Made by a program: the position numbers and the translations under genes. DNA of 64,000 bases from an uncultured Pelagibacteraceae bacterium (GTDB taxonomy: Bacteria; Pseudomonadota; Alphaproteobacteria; Pelagibacterales; Pelagibacteraceae): contig CACPID010000004.1 of assembly GCA_902633965.1 (NCBI GenBank), forward strand, positions 35,083-99,082. The letters run 5' to 3'. Under the pieces are notes generated by a model that was not told the origin of the DNA, did no database searches, and was given only the letters and a program-made list of their open reading frames with translations. Shown here piece after piece: positions 27,161 through 36,160 of this stretch. The stretch's first letter is position 1, and each line of letters opens with the position of its first letter.

Positions 27161-28207
27161 TTAAAAACCAATTTTAAATTTAGTTTTGTTATTTGTTAGA
27201 AGCATCACTTTAAAAACATCACCCATAAATTGTTTTCCAATCAGTTTTTCTAATCTATAATAAATGTTCGCCTTATCCGAAAAATTCATTTTTTTTGATA
27301 CCATTTCTGCTCTTTCAACAATACCTAACTTTTTCAAAAAACTGCCCTGTGTTGTAATTCCAGAAATATTAAATCCAACTTTTTTTGCAATTTTTTTTAA
27401 AAAATCAAAGGGTAAACTATGTGTAATATCACATTTTTTATAATGCTCTAAAATATTGACAATTTTATGATTTGAAAAACCTCGTAATGTATTTTTCATC
27501 TTTTTGTCAAAATAACCATAATCAATAATCAGAAGACCACCATTTTTTTTTGCAATTATTTTATAAATAGACTTTAAATATTTGATCGTATTTTCAGAAA
27601 TTTCTATAAACGTTTGATTGTTACTTAACTTGACTCCTATTTTTTTATCTAAAGACTTTATATTAGTTTTTTGGTCGACATAAACTAAACTTTTGTTTCT
27701 AGAAAATTTTACTTTTCTCTCAAACCAAGCTTTATCTTTCTTTAAAAATTGCTTAATAGGAAACGAGTCAAAAAATTCGTTGGCTAAAAATAAACATGGA
27801 CCGTCTTTAATTTTTTCCAAATTATTAATCCAAATTATACTACTATTTTTAATTTTAAATTTCTGTTTTCTTTTGAGATACGGACTTTTCTCATGAATAT
27901 AAAAACAATAATTTTTTTTAAATTGTGAAAACTTATTTAAAGTATTTAAGATATTAAAAGACATTTCTCCATTACCTCCACCCATATCAATAATATTAAT
28001 TTTTTTTGGTTTATTTAACTTTTCCCAAAAACTTAAAATCCATATTGCTAGCATCTCTGAAAAGAAAATTGATATATTTGAGGATGTTATAAAATCACCT
28101 TTCTTACCAAAAGGATCTTTTGACATATAATACCCATCTCTTTTATCATATAATGAATTTTCGATAAATTTATCTAGACCGATTGTTTTATTTTTATAAT
28201 CTTTCAT
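27161..28207 (-). CDS. SAM-dependent methyltransferase, MidA/NDUFAF7 family
   Basis: The 348-residue protein begins with the DUF185-type block RDGYYMSKDPFGKKGDFITSS. The SAM motif is INIIDMGGGNGEMSFNIL (about 68-85), followed by FLANEFFDSFPIKQFL. The mitochondrial relative NDUFAF7 methylates an arginine of a complex I subunit, so a respiratory-complex target is plausible but inferred. It overlaps lgt by 14 bp. The order lgt-midA-pgeF is common in alphaproteobacteria. Confidence 0.87.
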   Translation of the reverse strand: MKDYKNKTIGLDKFIENSLYDKRDGYYMSKDPFGKKGDFITSSNISIFFSEMLAIWILSFWEKLNKPKKINIIDMGGGNGEMSFNILNTLNKFSQFKKNYCFYIHEKSPYLKRKQKFKIKNSSIIWINNLEKIKDGPCLFLANEFFDSFPIKQFLKKDKAWFERKVKFSRNKSLVYVDQKTNIKSLDKKIGVKLSNNQTFIEISENTIKYLKSIYKIIAKKNGGLLIIDYGYFDKKMKNTLRGFSNHKIVNILEHYKKCDITHSLPFDFLKKIAKKVGFNISGITTQGSFLKKLGIVERAEMVSKKMNFSDKANIYYRLEKLIGKQFMGDVFKVMLLTNNKTKFKIGF

Positions 28208-28964
28208 TTTTCTTTAGTAAAAAAAATCCAATTGAAAAAAAAATTAGACACAAAATTTGTCCCAGCGTTAGATTAAATAATAAATATCCAATTTGTAGAT
28301 CTGGTTCTCTAAAAAATTCAATAAAAAATCTAAAAGTTGAGTAAAACACTAAAAATAATGCAGATATAAAACCTTTTCTTTCTAAAAAATTATTTTTTAC
28401 TAAAATAGTTAAAATCAAAAAAAGTATAATACCCTCAAAACCAGCTTCATAAAGTTGCGAAGGATGACGAGACACGTTATCAACCTTTGTAAAAGTTACA
28501 CCCCATGAAACAGTTGTCTCTTTTCCATACAATTCAGAGTTTAAAAAATTGGCAACTCTTCCAAAGAAAATACCAATAGGCGCAACTAAAGAAATCAAGT
28601 CTAAAAATATATAAGGATTGAAATGATTTTTTTTTGAAAATATATAAGTTCCTATAATAACTCCAATTAGTCCCCCATGAAAAGACATACCACCTTTCCA
28701 TATCATAAAAACTTCTGAAAAATTACTTAGATAGTATTGCGGGTTATAGAAAATTACATAACCCAATCGTCCCCCAAGAATTATACCTAAAATTATATAG
28801 GTCAAGAGGTCATCTAAATTTTTGAAATATTTTTGATCTTTATCTAAAAATTTTTTAATTATCAGCCATCCAAATAAAATTCCAAAAATATATGCTAACG
28901 AATACCATCTTATTTCTATTGAAAACACGGTAAATGCAACTGGGTCAAAATTATTTATAAACAT
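28194..28964 (-). CDS. lgt: prolipoprotein diacylglyceryl transferase
   Basis: A 256-residue membrane enzyme with about seven helices. Conserved blocks are the N-terminal IEIRWYSLAYIFGIL, then LGGRLGYVIFYNPQYY, WKGGMSFHGGLIGVIIG and the Lgt signature GRVANFLNSELYG near 120. HPSQLYEAGFEG follows. It transfers diacylglycerol from phosphatidylglycerol to lipobox cysteines of prolipoproteins. It heads the run down to ychF and is divergent from ubiK by 47 bp. Confidence 0.96.
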   Translation of the reverse strand: MFINNFDPVAFTVFSIEIRWYSLAYIFGILFGWLIIKKFLDKDQKYFKNLDDLLTYIILGIILGGRLGYVIFYNPQYYLSNFSEVFMIWKGGMSFHGGLIGVIIGTYIFSKKNHFNPYIFLDLISLVAPIGIFFGRVANFLNSELYGKETTVSWGVTFTKVDNVSRHPSQLYEAGFEGIILFLILTILVKNNFLERKGFISALFLVFYSTFRFFIEFFREPDLQIGYLLFNLTLGQILCLIFFSIGFFLLKKNERL

Positions 28965-29011
28965 TATTTAAAATTATATTATAAGGATATATTAATTTTT
29001 TTAAGCATAAT

Positions 29012-29257
29012 ATGACAAAATCAAAATTCGTAATTGATAAAATTGCTAAATTATTAGAGCAAGGTTTGATATCATACAAAGATCTTAGTAACGAAATACT
29101 CAATATTATAAAGTCAAAAAAAGATGAGATTATTTTTAAGTTAGATTTATCCACCAAAGAGGAATTAGAAATAGTAAAAAAAAGACTAGAAATACTTGAA
29201 AAGAAATTAAATAAAAAAAACAAATCGGCTAAAATTAAAAAGGTAAAAAAATCTTAA
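29012..29257 (+). CDS. ubiK: ubiquinone biosynthesis accessory factor UbiK-like (BMFP)
   Basis: An 81-residue, mostly helical, charged protein. It has an amphipathic N-terminal half (FVIDKIAKLLEQGLISYKDL) and a C-terminal coiled coil (STKEELEIVKKRLEILEKKL) ending in a poly-Lys tail. This layout matches the BMFP/UbiK family, which trimerises and assists UbiJ-type ubiquinone assembly. It stands alone on the plus strand between lgt and the histidine kinase, and its last 23 bp overlap the kinase end. Confidence 0.72.
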   Translation: MTKSKFVIDKIAKLLEQGLISYKDLSNEILNIIKSKKDEIIFKLDLSTKEELEIVKKRLEILEKKLNKKNKSAKIKKVKKS

Positions 29258-30548
29258 CTCTTAGCCCACCCAAACTTGAGTTTTCCAACTTAATACTTCC
29301 GCCATGTGATTGTATCATATCTGATGCTATTGACATCCCAAGACCAACACTTGATTTAGAATCTCCTCTGCTTTTATCTATTTTGTAAAATGGTTTGAAA
29401 ACATTTTCTCGTTCTTTTTCAGGTATACCTATGCCATTATCGTCTATATTAATTACAATATTGTTTGCACTTTTTTTAATATCAATTACTACTTTATCAC
29501 TATATTTTAGTGCATTATCGATAAAATTACTCAACGATCTTTTTATAAGATTTTTTCTCCCTATAAAAAGAATTTCAGATTTTTTTTCAAAGAAAATTTT
29601 TTTTGTTTCATACTTACTTACAGTTTTTGATACTAGATCAGAAATATCAAAATTCTCACTTTTCTCATTCGACCTATTGCTAGAGAATTGAAGATACTCA
29701 TTAAGCATTTTTTCCATTTCAATGACATCATCAGACAGCTTTTTTTCTATTTCTTTATCTTTAATAAACGCAAGCTGGAGTTTAATTCTTGTTAATGGTG
29801 TTCGTAAATCATGGCTTATTCCTGATAACATTTCTGATCTTTGATTTAAGTGTCTAATTATACGCTTTCTCATTTTATCAAATTCATATCCAGCTTGTCT
29901 TATCTCTAATGCTCCCGAGGGTCTATATTCTCCAATATCTTCACCTCGACCGAACCTTTCAGATGCTTTTGCTAAATTTATAATAGGCCTAGTTTGATTT
30001 TTTAAAAAAATTAGTGCCACAATAATTAATAAAAATGCTGGCAAGGTAATCCATAAAGCAAAAATTCTTGCAGAAGAATTAGCCACTCTGTCTTTTGGAA
30101 TAACAAACTGAAAATATCCATTTAGATATTTAATTTTTAAATCAATAAAATCCTTTAAAGAAGTTGTATCAAACCAATAATTTGAAAATTCTGACTTAAG
30201 TTCTCTTCTTAATGTTCTGTCCATCGGGCTAAACCATCTCTCTAAATCCTCTTTTGGTAAAACCGAATGAGGGAGATAATCTACTTTTACATTATGTGAC
30301 TCAAAAAAAAGTTTTGTAAGAGAATCTTTATTATATTGTTCATTATCATAAGCATCTATAAAAAATTTAATTTCACCAATCAAAGCTCTAGTCATTCCTT
30401 TATTAGTTTTTATCCAAAGACTATCAAAAAAAACAATTGAAATTGTTATTTGTAGAATAATTATTGGTGCGGCAACAATTAATAATGCTCTATAAAATAA
30501 TTGTTTAGGTAATAATTTTTTTATAAAACTATTCAATCCATAAAACAT
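29235..30548 (-). CDS. EnvZ-type sensor histidine kinase
   Basis: The 437-residue kinase has membrane helices at about 21-41 and 162-182 flanking a 120-residue periplasmic sensor region, then a HAMP domain (about 183-235). The phospho-acceptor is His246 in GISHDLRTPLTR. The ATPase domain shows NFIDNALKY, DDNGIGIPEKERE and SVGLGMSIA. It pairs with the response regulator whose stop overlaps its start by 20 bp. The signal sensed is unknown. The arrangement resembles EnvZ/OmpR-type pairs. Confidence 0.93.
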   Translation of the reverse strand: MFYGLNSFIKKLLPKQLFYRALLIVAAPIIILQITISIVFFDSLWIKTNKGMTRALIGEIKFFIDAYDNEQYNKDSLTKLFFESHNVKVDYLPHSVLPKEDLERWFSPMDRTLRRELKSEFSNYWFDTTSLKDFIDLKIKYLNGYFQFVIPKDRVANSSARIFALWITLPAFLLIIVALIFLKNQTRPIINLAKASERFGRGEDIGEYRPSGALEIRQAGYEFDKMRKRIIRHLNQRSEMLSGISHDLRTPLTRIKLQLAFIKDKEIEKKLSDDVIEMEKMLNEYLQFSSNRSNEKSENFDISDLVSKTVSKYETKKIFFEKKSEILFIGRKNLIKRSLSNFIDNALKYSDKVVIDIKKSANNIVINIDDNGIGIPEKERENVFKPFYKIDKSRGDSKSSVGLGMSIASDMIQSHGGSIKLENSSLGGLRVKIFLPF

Positions 30549-31206
30549 AACCAGATCCTCGTATTGTTTGTAGATATTTTGGTTTTTTTGAGTCTATTTC
30601 TATTTTTTTTCTTAACCTTGTAATTATTACATCAACAGATCTCTCTTTATCTATATCGATCAAGTTACCAATATAGTCTCTTGAAAAAATTTCTCCTGGT
30701 GAGTTTATCATTTTTTCTAAAATAATTTTTTCAGTATTATTAATTTTAAATTGTTCTGATTTTTTTTGAATTATAAGTTTGTTTAAATCAATTGTAATAT
30801 TATCAAATTCTATAAGTCTTTTTGTACTTCTAATTTTCGTTTTCACTAATATATTTTTAATTCTCAGAACAAGTTCTCTAGGTTCAAAGGGTTTTGGTAG
30901 ATAATCGTCAGCCCCTATCTCTAGACCCTCAATACGCTCATCAGGTTGACCTTTTGCGGTTAAAAGAATTACTGGAGTATTAATTCTACCTCTATTTTGT
31001 GAGATAAAATCTAAGCCACTTTGACCTGGCATCATTATGTCTAGGACAATTAAATCAAATTTTATTGCAAGTATTTTTTCTTGAGCATCCTCTGCGCTAC
31101 TAGCTGTGGTGATTAAAAAATTTTTCTCAGATAGATATTTTTTTAATAAATTTCTTATTCCATCATCATCATCTACAACTAATATATGTGCTTCAAATTT
31201 TTTCAT
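30529..31206 (-). CDS. OmpR-family response regulator (PetR-like)
   Basis: A 225-residue regulator. The receiver domain has an acidic pocket in VVDDDDGI (11-18), phospho-acceptor Asp56 in IVLDIMMPG, and Lys105 in DYLPKPFEPREL. A winged-helix DNA-binding domain ends in VDVIITRLRKKIE and IRGSGYVLW. It overlaps both the upstream MarR gene (14 bp) and the downstream kinase (20 bp), so the three are one operon. A MarR plus OmpR-type pair beside ilvE recalls the alphaproteobacterial petPR locus, which affects bc1 expression. petABC lies 7.5 kb away on the other strand. Confidence 0.92.
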   Translation of the reverse strand: MKKFEAHILVVDDDDGIRNLLKKYLSEKNFLITTASSAEDAQEKILAIKFDLIVLDIMMPGQSGLDFISQNRGRINTPVILLTAKGQPDERIEGLEIGADDYLPKPFEPRELVLRIKNILVKTKIRSTKRLIEFDNITIDLNKLIIQKKSEQFKINNTEKIILEKMINSPGEIFSRDYIGNLIDIDKERSVDVIITRLRKKIEIDSKKPKYLQTIRGSGYVLWIE

Positions 31207-31636
31207 TAATTATTTTTTTTATAACATTATTAAAATTATTTACCTCATTCGAAGTAGAATTTAAAAGAGCATTGTAAATTCTTTTTTTTTGGGCTGAGAA
31301 AATTTCTTCAAAAATTTTCATACCTTTTTTTGTCAGATAAACATGTTTTAATCTTGTGTCTTTTTCCCCTTTTTTAAATAGTATAATATCTAATTTAATA
31401 AGCTCTTTAATAACTCGATTAAGGCTTTGTTTTGTTATTTTGAGCTTTTTTAAAAGATTAGAAATTGTTATCCCCTCATTGATAGAAATGATATGTATTA
31501 CCTTGTGATGAGCTATTCCCAATGAATGTTTATCGAGTGTTTTTTTTGCATCGTTAAATGACTCTCTGTAGCTTACAAAAAGCTTCTCTATAAACTCTTT
31601 TAAATGATCATCTTTTAAATATAAAAGATCTTTCAT
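31193..31636 (-). CDS. MarR-family transcriptional regulator (PetP-like)
   Basis: A 147-residue winged-helix protein. The helix-turn-helix region reads GITISNLLKKLKITKQSLNRVIKEL and is split here only for length: GITISNLLKKLK with ITKQSLNRVIKEL. The wing contains KKGEKDTRLKHVYLTKKG, the classic MarR beta hairpin. It is the first gene of the MarR-regulator-kinase operon and is divergent from ilvE across 65 bp that hold an ilvE promoter. By analogy with PetP it may act with the response regulator, but its ligand is unknown. Confidence 0.85.
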   Translation of the reverse strand: MKDLLYLKDDHLKEFIEKLFVSYRESFNDAKKTLDKHSLGIAHHKVIHIISINEGITISNLLKKLKITKQSLNRVIKELIKLDIILFKKGEKDTRLKHVYLTKKGMKIFEEIFSAQKKRIYNALLNSTSNEVNNFNNVIKKIINEKI

Positions 31637-31650
31637 ATTGGTAAGTTATA

Positions 31651-31679
31651 TTGACATATTATATTTAGAAAGATATTTT
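31651..31679 (+). promoter_or_regulatory. sigma-70 promoter of ilvE
   Basis: A perfect -35 box TTGACA (31651-31656) and TATTTT (31674-31679) are separated by 17 bases, placing the start about 16 bases before the ilvE ATG. The -35 overlaps an imperfect AT-rich dyad (TATA-n-T around GACAT) close to the divergent marR start, which could bind the MarR protein. That binding is inference. Confidence 0.6.
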
Positions 31680-31701
31680 TTTAATAAAATATATTTTTCT
31701 T

Positions 31702-32583
31702 ATGATACCTTACGATAAAAGATCTGGCAAAATTTGGTATAATGACAATCTAGTAGATTGGGGCGATGTTAAGCTACACGTTCTTAGCCACGGCTTACAT
31801 TATGCTAGCTGTGTATTTGAAGGTGAAAGGGTTTATGATGGAGCTATTTTTAAACTCGAGGAGCATACAGAGAGATTTTTTTATTCAGCAAAAAGAATGG
31901 GTTTCACGATACCGTTCTCACAAGATCAAATCAATGAAGCGAGTAAAAAAATTATATCTATACAAAAAGTAAGCAATGGTTATGTAAGACCAGTCGCTTG
32001 GCGTGGAAGTGAGATGATGGCAATATCTGCTCAACAAACAAAAATTCATGTTGCTATTGCAACATGGGAGTGGGGTTCATACTTTGACCCAAAATTAAAA
32101 ACAGAAGGTATTAAATTAAATATTTCAAAATGGAAAAGGCCATCACCAGAGTCAATTCCTTGGGATACAAAAGCTGCTGGTTTATATATGATATGTACTT
32201 TGTCTAAACATGATGCAGAAAGTCAAGGTTACACAGATTCTTTAATGCTCGATCATGAAGGAAAAGTTGCAGAAGCAACAGGTGCAAATATTTTTTTTAA
32301 GGATAAAGATGGTAATTTGCATACCCCAACCCCAGATTCTTTTTTAGATGGAATAACAAGACGTACGATTATTGAAATAGCGAAAACAAAAAATATTAAA
32401 GTATTTGAAAGAAAGATAGAGGTATCAGAATTATCAAATTTTGTTGGGTGTTTTTTGACAGGTACCGCCGCAGAGGTGACTCCAGTTTCATCCATTGATA
32501 GATTTAATTTTAAAGTATGTAATACTATTATGGAACTTTCTAAAAGCTATCAAGATATTGTAAGAAAGAAAATCGCTGCTTAA
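31702..32583 (+). CDS. ilvE: branched-chain amino acid aminotransferase
   Basis: A 293-residue class IV PLP aminotransferase. The pyridoxal lysine is Lys157 in PWDTKAAGLYM. Other blocks are HGLHYASCVFEGERVY near 30-45, RPVAWRGSE near 96-104, and EGKVAEATGANIFF near 197. It interconverts leucine, isoleucine and valine with their keto acids. Its TAA overlaps the pgsA stop in a shared TTAA at 32580-32583. Confidence 0.95.
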   Translation: MIPYDKRSGKIWYNDNLVDWGDVKLHVLSHGLHYASCVFEGERVYDGAIFKLEEHTERFFYSAKRMGFTIPFSQDQINEASKKIISIQKVSNGYVRPVAWRGSEMMAISAQQTKIHVAIATWEWGSYFDPKLKTEGIKLNISKWKRPSPESIPWDTKAAGLYMICTLSKHDAESQGYTDSLMLDHEGKVAEATGANIFFKDKDGNLHTPTPDSFLDGITRRTIIEIAKTKNIKVFERKIEVSELSNFVGCFLTGTAAEVTPVSSIDRFNFKVCNTIMELSKSYQDIVRKKIAA

Positions 32584-33164
32584 TTTTTATTATCTTCAGA
32601 AATTGCATGGTCTATACCTTTTCTCAAATAATCATAACCTGTATAAAGTGTCAGAAAAGCTGACAGCCAAAGTAAAACCATGCCAATTGTTTGAGCATTA
32701 TAGTCTTGAAAATTTATTAATTTATTCCCAGTTTCACCAGTAAGTAAAAGTGCAATAGAAAACATTTGAAGAAAAGTTTTTAATTTTGCTAAATTAGAGA
32801 CAGGAAGTTTAATTTGTCCTTTAGCTAAAAATTCTCTTAAACCTGATATCAAAATTTCTCTGGTTAAAATAATTATTGCAGCGATAACTTCATAATTTCT
32901 AATTGTTCCATCCATCACTAATAAAATAAGTGCTGTAGCTACAATAATTTTGTCTGCAATTGGGTCTAATAGCTCTCCTAATTTAGACTCTTCTTTGAAC
33001 ATTCTAGCTAATAGTCCATCAAGAAAATCAGTAAAAGAAGCCACTAAAAACAAAACAAATGGTATTAAATCTCCGTAAAAACCAGGAAGATAAAACGCGA
33101 ATACAAAAATTGGCACTATAATAATTCTTCCTATAGTTAAGTAATTTGGAATTTTTATTTTCAT
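32580..33164 (-). CDS. pgsA: CDP-diacylglycerol-glycerol-3-phosphate 3-phosphatidyltransferase
   Basis: A 194-residue CDP-alcohol phosphatidyltransferase with several membrane helices. The catalytic signature D-x2-DG-x2-AR-x8-G-x3-D-x3-D is present as [13 protein letters not shown] followed by [12 protein letters not shown] (about 45-73). It makes phosphatidylglycerophosphate, the precursor of phosphatidylglycerol, which Lgt also needs. It is the last gene of the uvrB-SDR-folB-uvrC-pgsA run and overlaps uvrC by 4 bp, a classic uvrC-pgsA pairing. Confidence 0.95.
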   Translation of the reverse strand: MKIKIPNYLTIGRIIIVPIFVFAFYLPGFYGDLIPFVLFLVASFTDFLDGLLARMFKEESKLGELLDPIADKIIVATALILLVMDGTIRNYEVIAAIIILTREILISGLREFLAKGQIKLPVSNLAKLKTFLQMFSIALLLTGETGNKLINFQDYNAQTIGMVLLWLSAFLTLYTGYDYLRKGIDHAISEDNKN

Positions 33165-34996
33165 TCGTGGAAAAAATTATAAATTTTTTTTGCAACCTTT
33201 TCTTCAACTCCATCAACTGACTGAATCTCATCTAAACTTGCTGACTCAACAGCTCGAGCTGATCCAAAATGATTTAATAATGCTCTCTTTCTAATTGATC
33301 CAATTCCCTCGATTTGATCAAGTAAAGAACTAGTCATACCTTTCTTTCTTTTAGCTCTATGTGCACTCACTGCAAATCTATGGGCTTCGTCCCTAATTCT
33401 TTGCAAGAAAAATAGAGTTGGATCATTTTTTTCAAATTTAAGCTCTTTTCCGTTGTGAAAGAAAACCTCATTACCACTGTTTCTCAATTTACCTTTTGCT
33501 ATGGCTATCACGGGGATATCATGAAGTCCTAGTTCATTAAGACTTGATCTTGCACTCGAATATTGACCTTTACCACCATCAATTAAAACAAGATCAGGAA
33601 AAGTCAGATAGTTATCTTTTTCTTGAAGCGCTCTTTTAAATCTTCTTTCTAAAACTTCTTTAATCATGCCATAATCATCTTGACTGTTTTCTCTGATTTT
33701 AATGTTAAATTTTCTGTATCTTTTTTTAATAAATCCTTCTTCTCCATATGTTATTAAAGCACCAACACTATTTGTGCCTTGAATATGGCTATTATCATAA
33801 ACTTCAATTAAATTAATGTTTGTTTCCAAATTAAATTTTTTAGCTACTGACTCAAATAATTCTTTATTATTTTGGCTTTCGTAAAGTTTTCTACTTAAAC
33901 TATCCTTTGCATTTTTAATTGCTTGATTGATTACTTTTAATTTTGATCCTTTTTTTGCAACAGAAATATTAATTTGCTTATCCTCTTTTTTCGAAAGGGT
34001 TTTTTCAATTAGGTCTTTTTCCCTTATATTTTCAGAAAGAATTATTGATGTAGGAACACTTTTATTTTCATAAAATTGAGATACGAATGAGTTTAATATT
34101 TCACTAAGATTTTCCTCAGCATCGTGTTTGGGATAAAAAGCTTGGTTTCCCCAATTTTGTTTTGATCTATAAAAAAAAACTTGAATACAGGTTTTTCCAG
34201 ATTCTTTATAACCAGCAACTACATCTGCTTCTACCAGATTTGCCTCATTTACTCTTTGAGAGGACTGAATAATATTCAGTGATTTAATTCTATCTCTTAA
34301 AATTGTAGCCTTTTCAAAATCAAGTTCCTCACTAGCCTTTTCCATTTGCTGAGAAAGATTTTTTTGTATCTTTCTTGATTTCCCTGACACAAATTCTATT
34401 GCATCATCGACTGATTGTTTATAATCCTTTTCTTCAATAAACCCTACACATGGAGCTGAACATCTTTTTATTTGATATAAGATACAAGGTCTTTCTCTGT
34501 TTTTAAATACTGTATCATCGCATACTCTAAGATGAAAAATTTTTTGAATCATCTTAATTGTCCAATTTGCAGATCCAGCTGATGCAAATGGACCAAAGAA
34601 AAATCCTTTTTTTTCTTTTTTACCTCTATGTCTTTTAATTTGAGGCCATTTATCTTCTTTACCAATAAAAATAAATGGAAAAGATTTATCATCTCGTAAA
34701 AGAATATTAAATTTTGGTTTATGTTTTTTAATTAAATTTGCTTCAAGTAATAAGGCTTCGCTTTCATTAGAAGTAGTTGTTATTTCAATTTTTTTGGTCT
34801 GAGACAACATTCGCTCTGTCCTAATTATGTGATTTTTTTCTGACACGTAGCTTTTTAATCTATTAGGTAAATTCTTAGCTTTTCCGACATATAAAATTTC
34901 ATTTTTTGAATTAATCATTTTGTAAACACCCGGGAGCTTAGGTATTAATGCTAGTTCTTTTTTGATTACTTCTTTTCCTATTTCAGAGCTGATCAT
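33161..34996 (-). CDS. uvrC: excinuclease ABC subunit C
   Basis: The 611-residue UvrC has an N-terminal GIY-YIG nuclease ([21 protein letters not shown], about 20-40). A UVR motif lies near 205-235 ([17 protein letters not shown]). The RNase H-like 5' incision domain contains [16 protein letters not shown] and [10 protein letters not shown] blocks. C-terminal HhH motifs follow ([17 protein letters not shown] and [13 protein letters not shown]). It makes both incisions in nucleotide excision repair. It overlaps folB by 14 bp. UvrB is encoded upstream in the same run. Confidence 0.97.
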   Translation of the reverse strand: MISSEIGKEVIKKELALIPKLPGVYKMINSKNEILYVGKAKNLPNRLKSYVSEKNHIIRTERMLSQTKKIEITTTSNESEALLLEANLIKKHKPKFNILLRDDKSFPFIFIGKEDKWPQIKRHRGKKEKKGFFFGPFASAGSANWTIKMIQKIFHLRVCDDTVFKNRERPCILYQIKRCSAPCVGFIEEKDYKQSVDDAIEFVSGKSRKIQKNLSQQMEKASEELDFEKATILRDRIKSLNIIQSSQRVNEANLVEADVVAGYKESGKTCIQVFFYRSKQNWGNQAFYPKHDAEENLSEILNSFVSQFYENKSVPTSIILSENIREKDLIEKTLSKKEDKQINISVAKKGSKLKVINQAIKNAKDSLSRKLYESQNNKELFESVAKKFNLETNINLIEVYDNSHIQGTNSVGALITYGEEGFIKKRYRKFNIKIRENSQDDYGMIKEVLERRFKRALQEKDNYLTFPDLVLIDGGKGQYSSARSSLNELGLHDIPVIAIAKGKLRNSGNEVFFHNGKELKFEKNDPTLFFLQRIRDEAHRFAVSAHRAKRKKGMTSSLLDQIEGIGSIRKRALLNHFGSARAVESASLDEIQSVDGVEEKVAKKIYNFFHE

Positions 34997-35408
34997 GGCT
35001 TCTTTTTTTTGATATTTGAATTCCGACAGAGGAACAATCTTTCAGTACCTCTAGTTTTTCAATTTTAAGAGATATTTTGCCAATTCGTTTATCTTTAAAT
35101 AATTCATCAAATACATCTTCGGCTAAAGTTTCAAGAAAATTATAATGTCTATTTTTAACAAGTTTTTTTACTAATCTTACAAGCTTTGCATAATTTACTA
35201 TAGATTTTAAATCTTTATCATTTGTTGGTTTTTTATCCTCATAATTTGCTTCTAAACTAAACTTTACTTTTTGAGGTTTTTCTTTTTCAAAGTCATAATA
35301 GCCTAACTTAAGATTTAAAATTAATTCACTAATAATAACTTTTTTTTCGTAATTAAATAGACTTTTACTTTTATCTAATTTTATGATCTTAAAATTATTT
35401 TTTTTCAT
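34983..35408 (-). CDS. folB: dihydroneopterin aldolase FolB
   Basis: A 141-residue tunnelling-fold protein from the ATG at 35408, which overlaps the SDR stop as ATGA. The pattern [23 protein letters not shown] and [23 protein letters not shown], with later EKLEVL, matches FolB. The usual active-site Glu and Lys positions appear in these blocks. A start 11 codons upstream exists but lies inside the SDR gene and adds a basic leader. It makes 6-hydroxymethyl-dihydropterin for folate. Confidence 0.82.
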   Translation of the reverse strand: MKKNNFKIIKLDKSKSLFNYEKKVIISELILNLKLGYYDFEKEKPQKVKFSLEANYEDKKPTNDKDLKSIVNYAKLVRLVKKLVKNRHYNFLETLAEDVFDELFKDKRIGKISLKIEKLEVLKDCSSVGIQISKKRSHDQL

Positions 35409-36160
35409 TCTTTTCCCTTCAAAATATCTGGTGTTTGCCAATTAAGGCTTTGACCGCTATCCAAAGCTACAACCTGTCCAGTAATAGAGCTGTTTTTAAT
35501 AAAGAAGTCAACAGCATTACAAACTTCATCTACATTAACTCGTTTTTTCAGTGGTGTCGCTAAGTATTGATTTTTAAAATGTTTAATTGATTGTCTTTTA
35601 TTTTTAATTGTAGGCCCAGGAGCTATGCCGTTAACCCTAATTTGAGGGGCTAAACTCATCGCACTTGTTTTGGTCAAGGTATATAAACCAGTTTTACTCA
35701 AGGTATAAGAGAAAAAAAATGGTGTCAGTTTAAAAACCCTTTGGTCAATTATATTAATAATATTATTGTTTTTTCCTTTTATATTTTTAGAAAATTCTTT
35801 TGAAAGGTAGGCAGGGGCTTTTAAGTTAGTAGTTATGTGTTTTTCCCAACTTTGAGATGTAAAATTGTCTAATTTATCGTTTTCAAATAAAGAGGCATTA
35901 TTTATCAAACAATCAAAATATTTTAATTTTGACTTTGCAAATTTGATAATTTTTTTTAAATCGCTATCTTTATTAAGATCAGCTTTTATTAAATATATTT
36001 TTGATCCTTTTAGAGATAATTTTTTTTTTAAATCCTCAGCTTTAGATTTTGATTTGTTGAAGTGAATAACTATTTCTTTATTTGGGCCAGATAACTTATT
36101 GGCAATTGCAGCACCAATTCTTGTGGCTCCACCAGTAATAATTATCTTTTTTGCTTCCAT
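35405..36160 (-). CDS. short-chain dehydrogenase, pteridine reductase/FolM-like
   Basis: A 251-residue SDR. The cofactor motif is [13 protein letters not shown] (8-20); the arginine in TGGxxRIG is typical of the NADPH-dependent pteridine reductase/FolM group. NNAS lies near 90, and the catalytic Tyr-x3-Lys is in [11 protein letters not shown] near 150-160. A C-terminal GPT block follows. Coupling to folB by an ATGA overlap supports a role in folate or pterin reduction, where it may stand in for a classical dihydrofolate reductase. The substrate is inferred. Confidence 0.8.
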   Translation of the reverse strand: MEAKKIIITGGATRIGAAIANKLSGPNKEIVIHFNKSKSKAEDLKKKLSLKGSKIYLIKADLNKDSDLKKIIKFAKSKLKYFDCLINNASLFENDKLDNFTSQSWEKHITTNLKAPAYLSKEFSKNIKGKNNNIINIIDQRVFKLTPFFFSYTLSKTGLYTLTKTSAMSLAPQIRVNGIAPGPTIKNKRQSIKHFKNQYLATPLKKRVNVDEVCNAVDFFIKNSSITGQVVALDSGQSLNWQTPDILKGKE

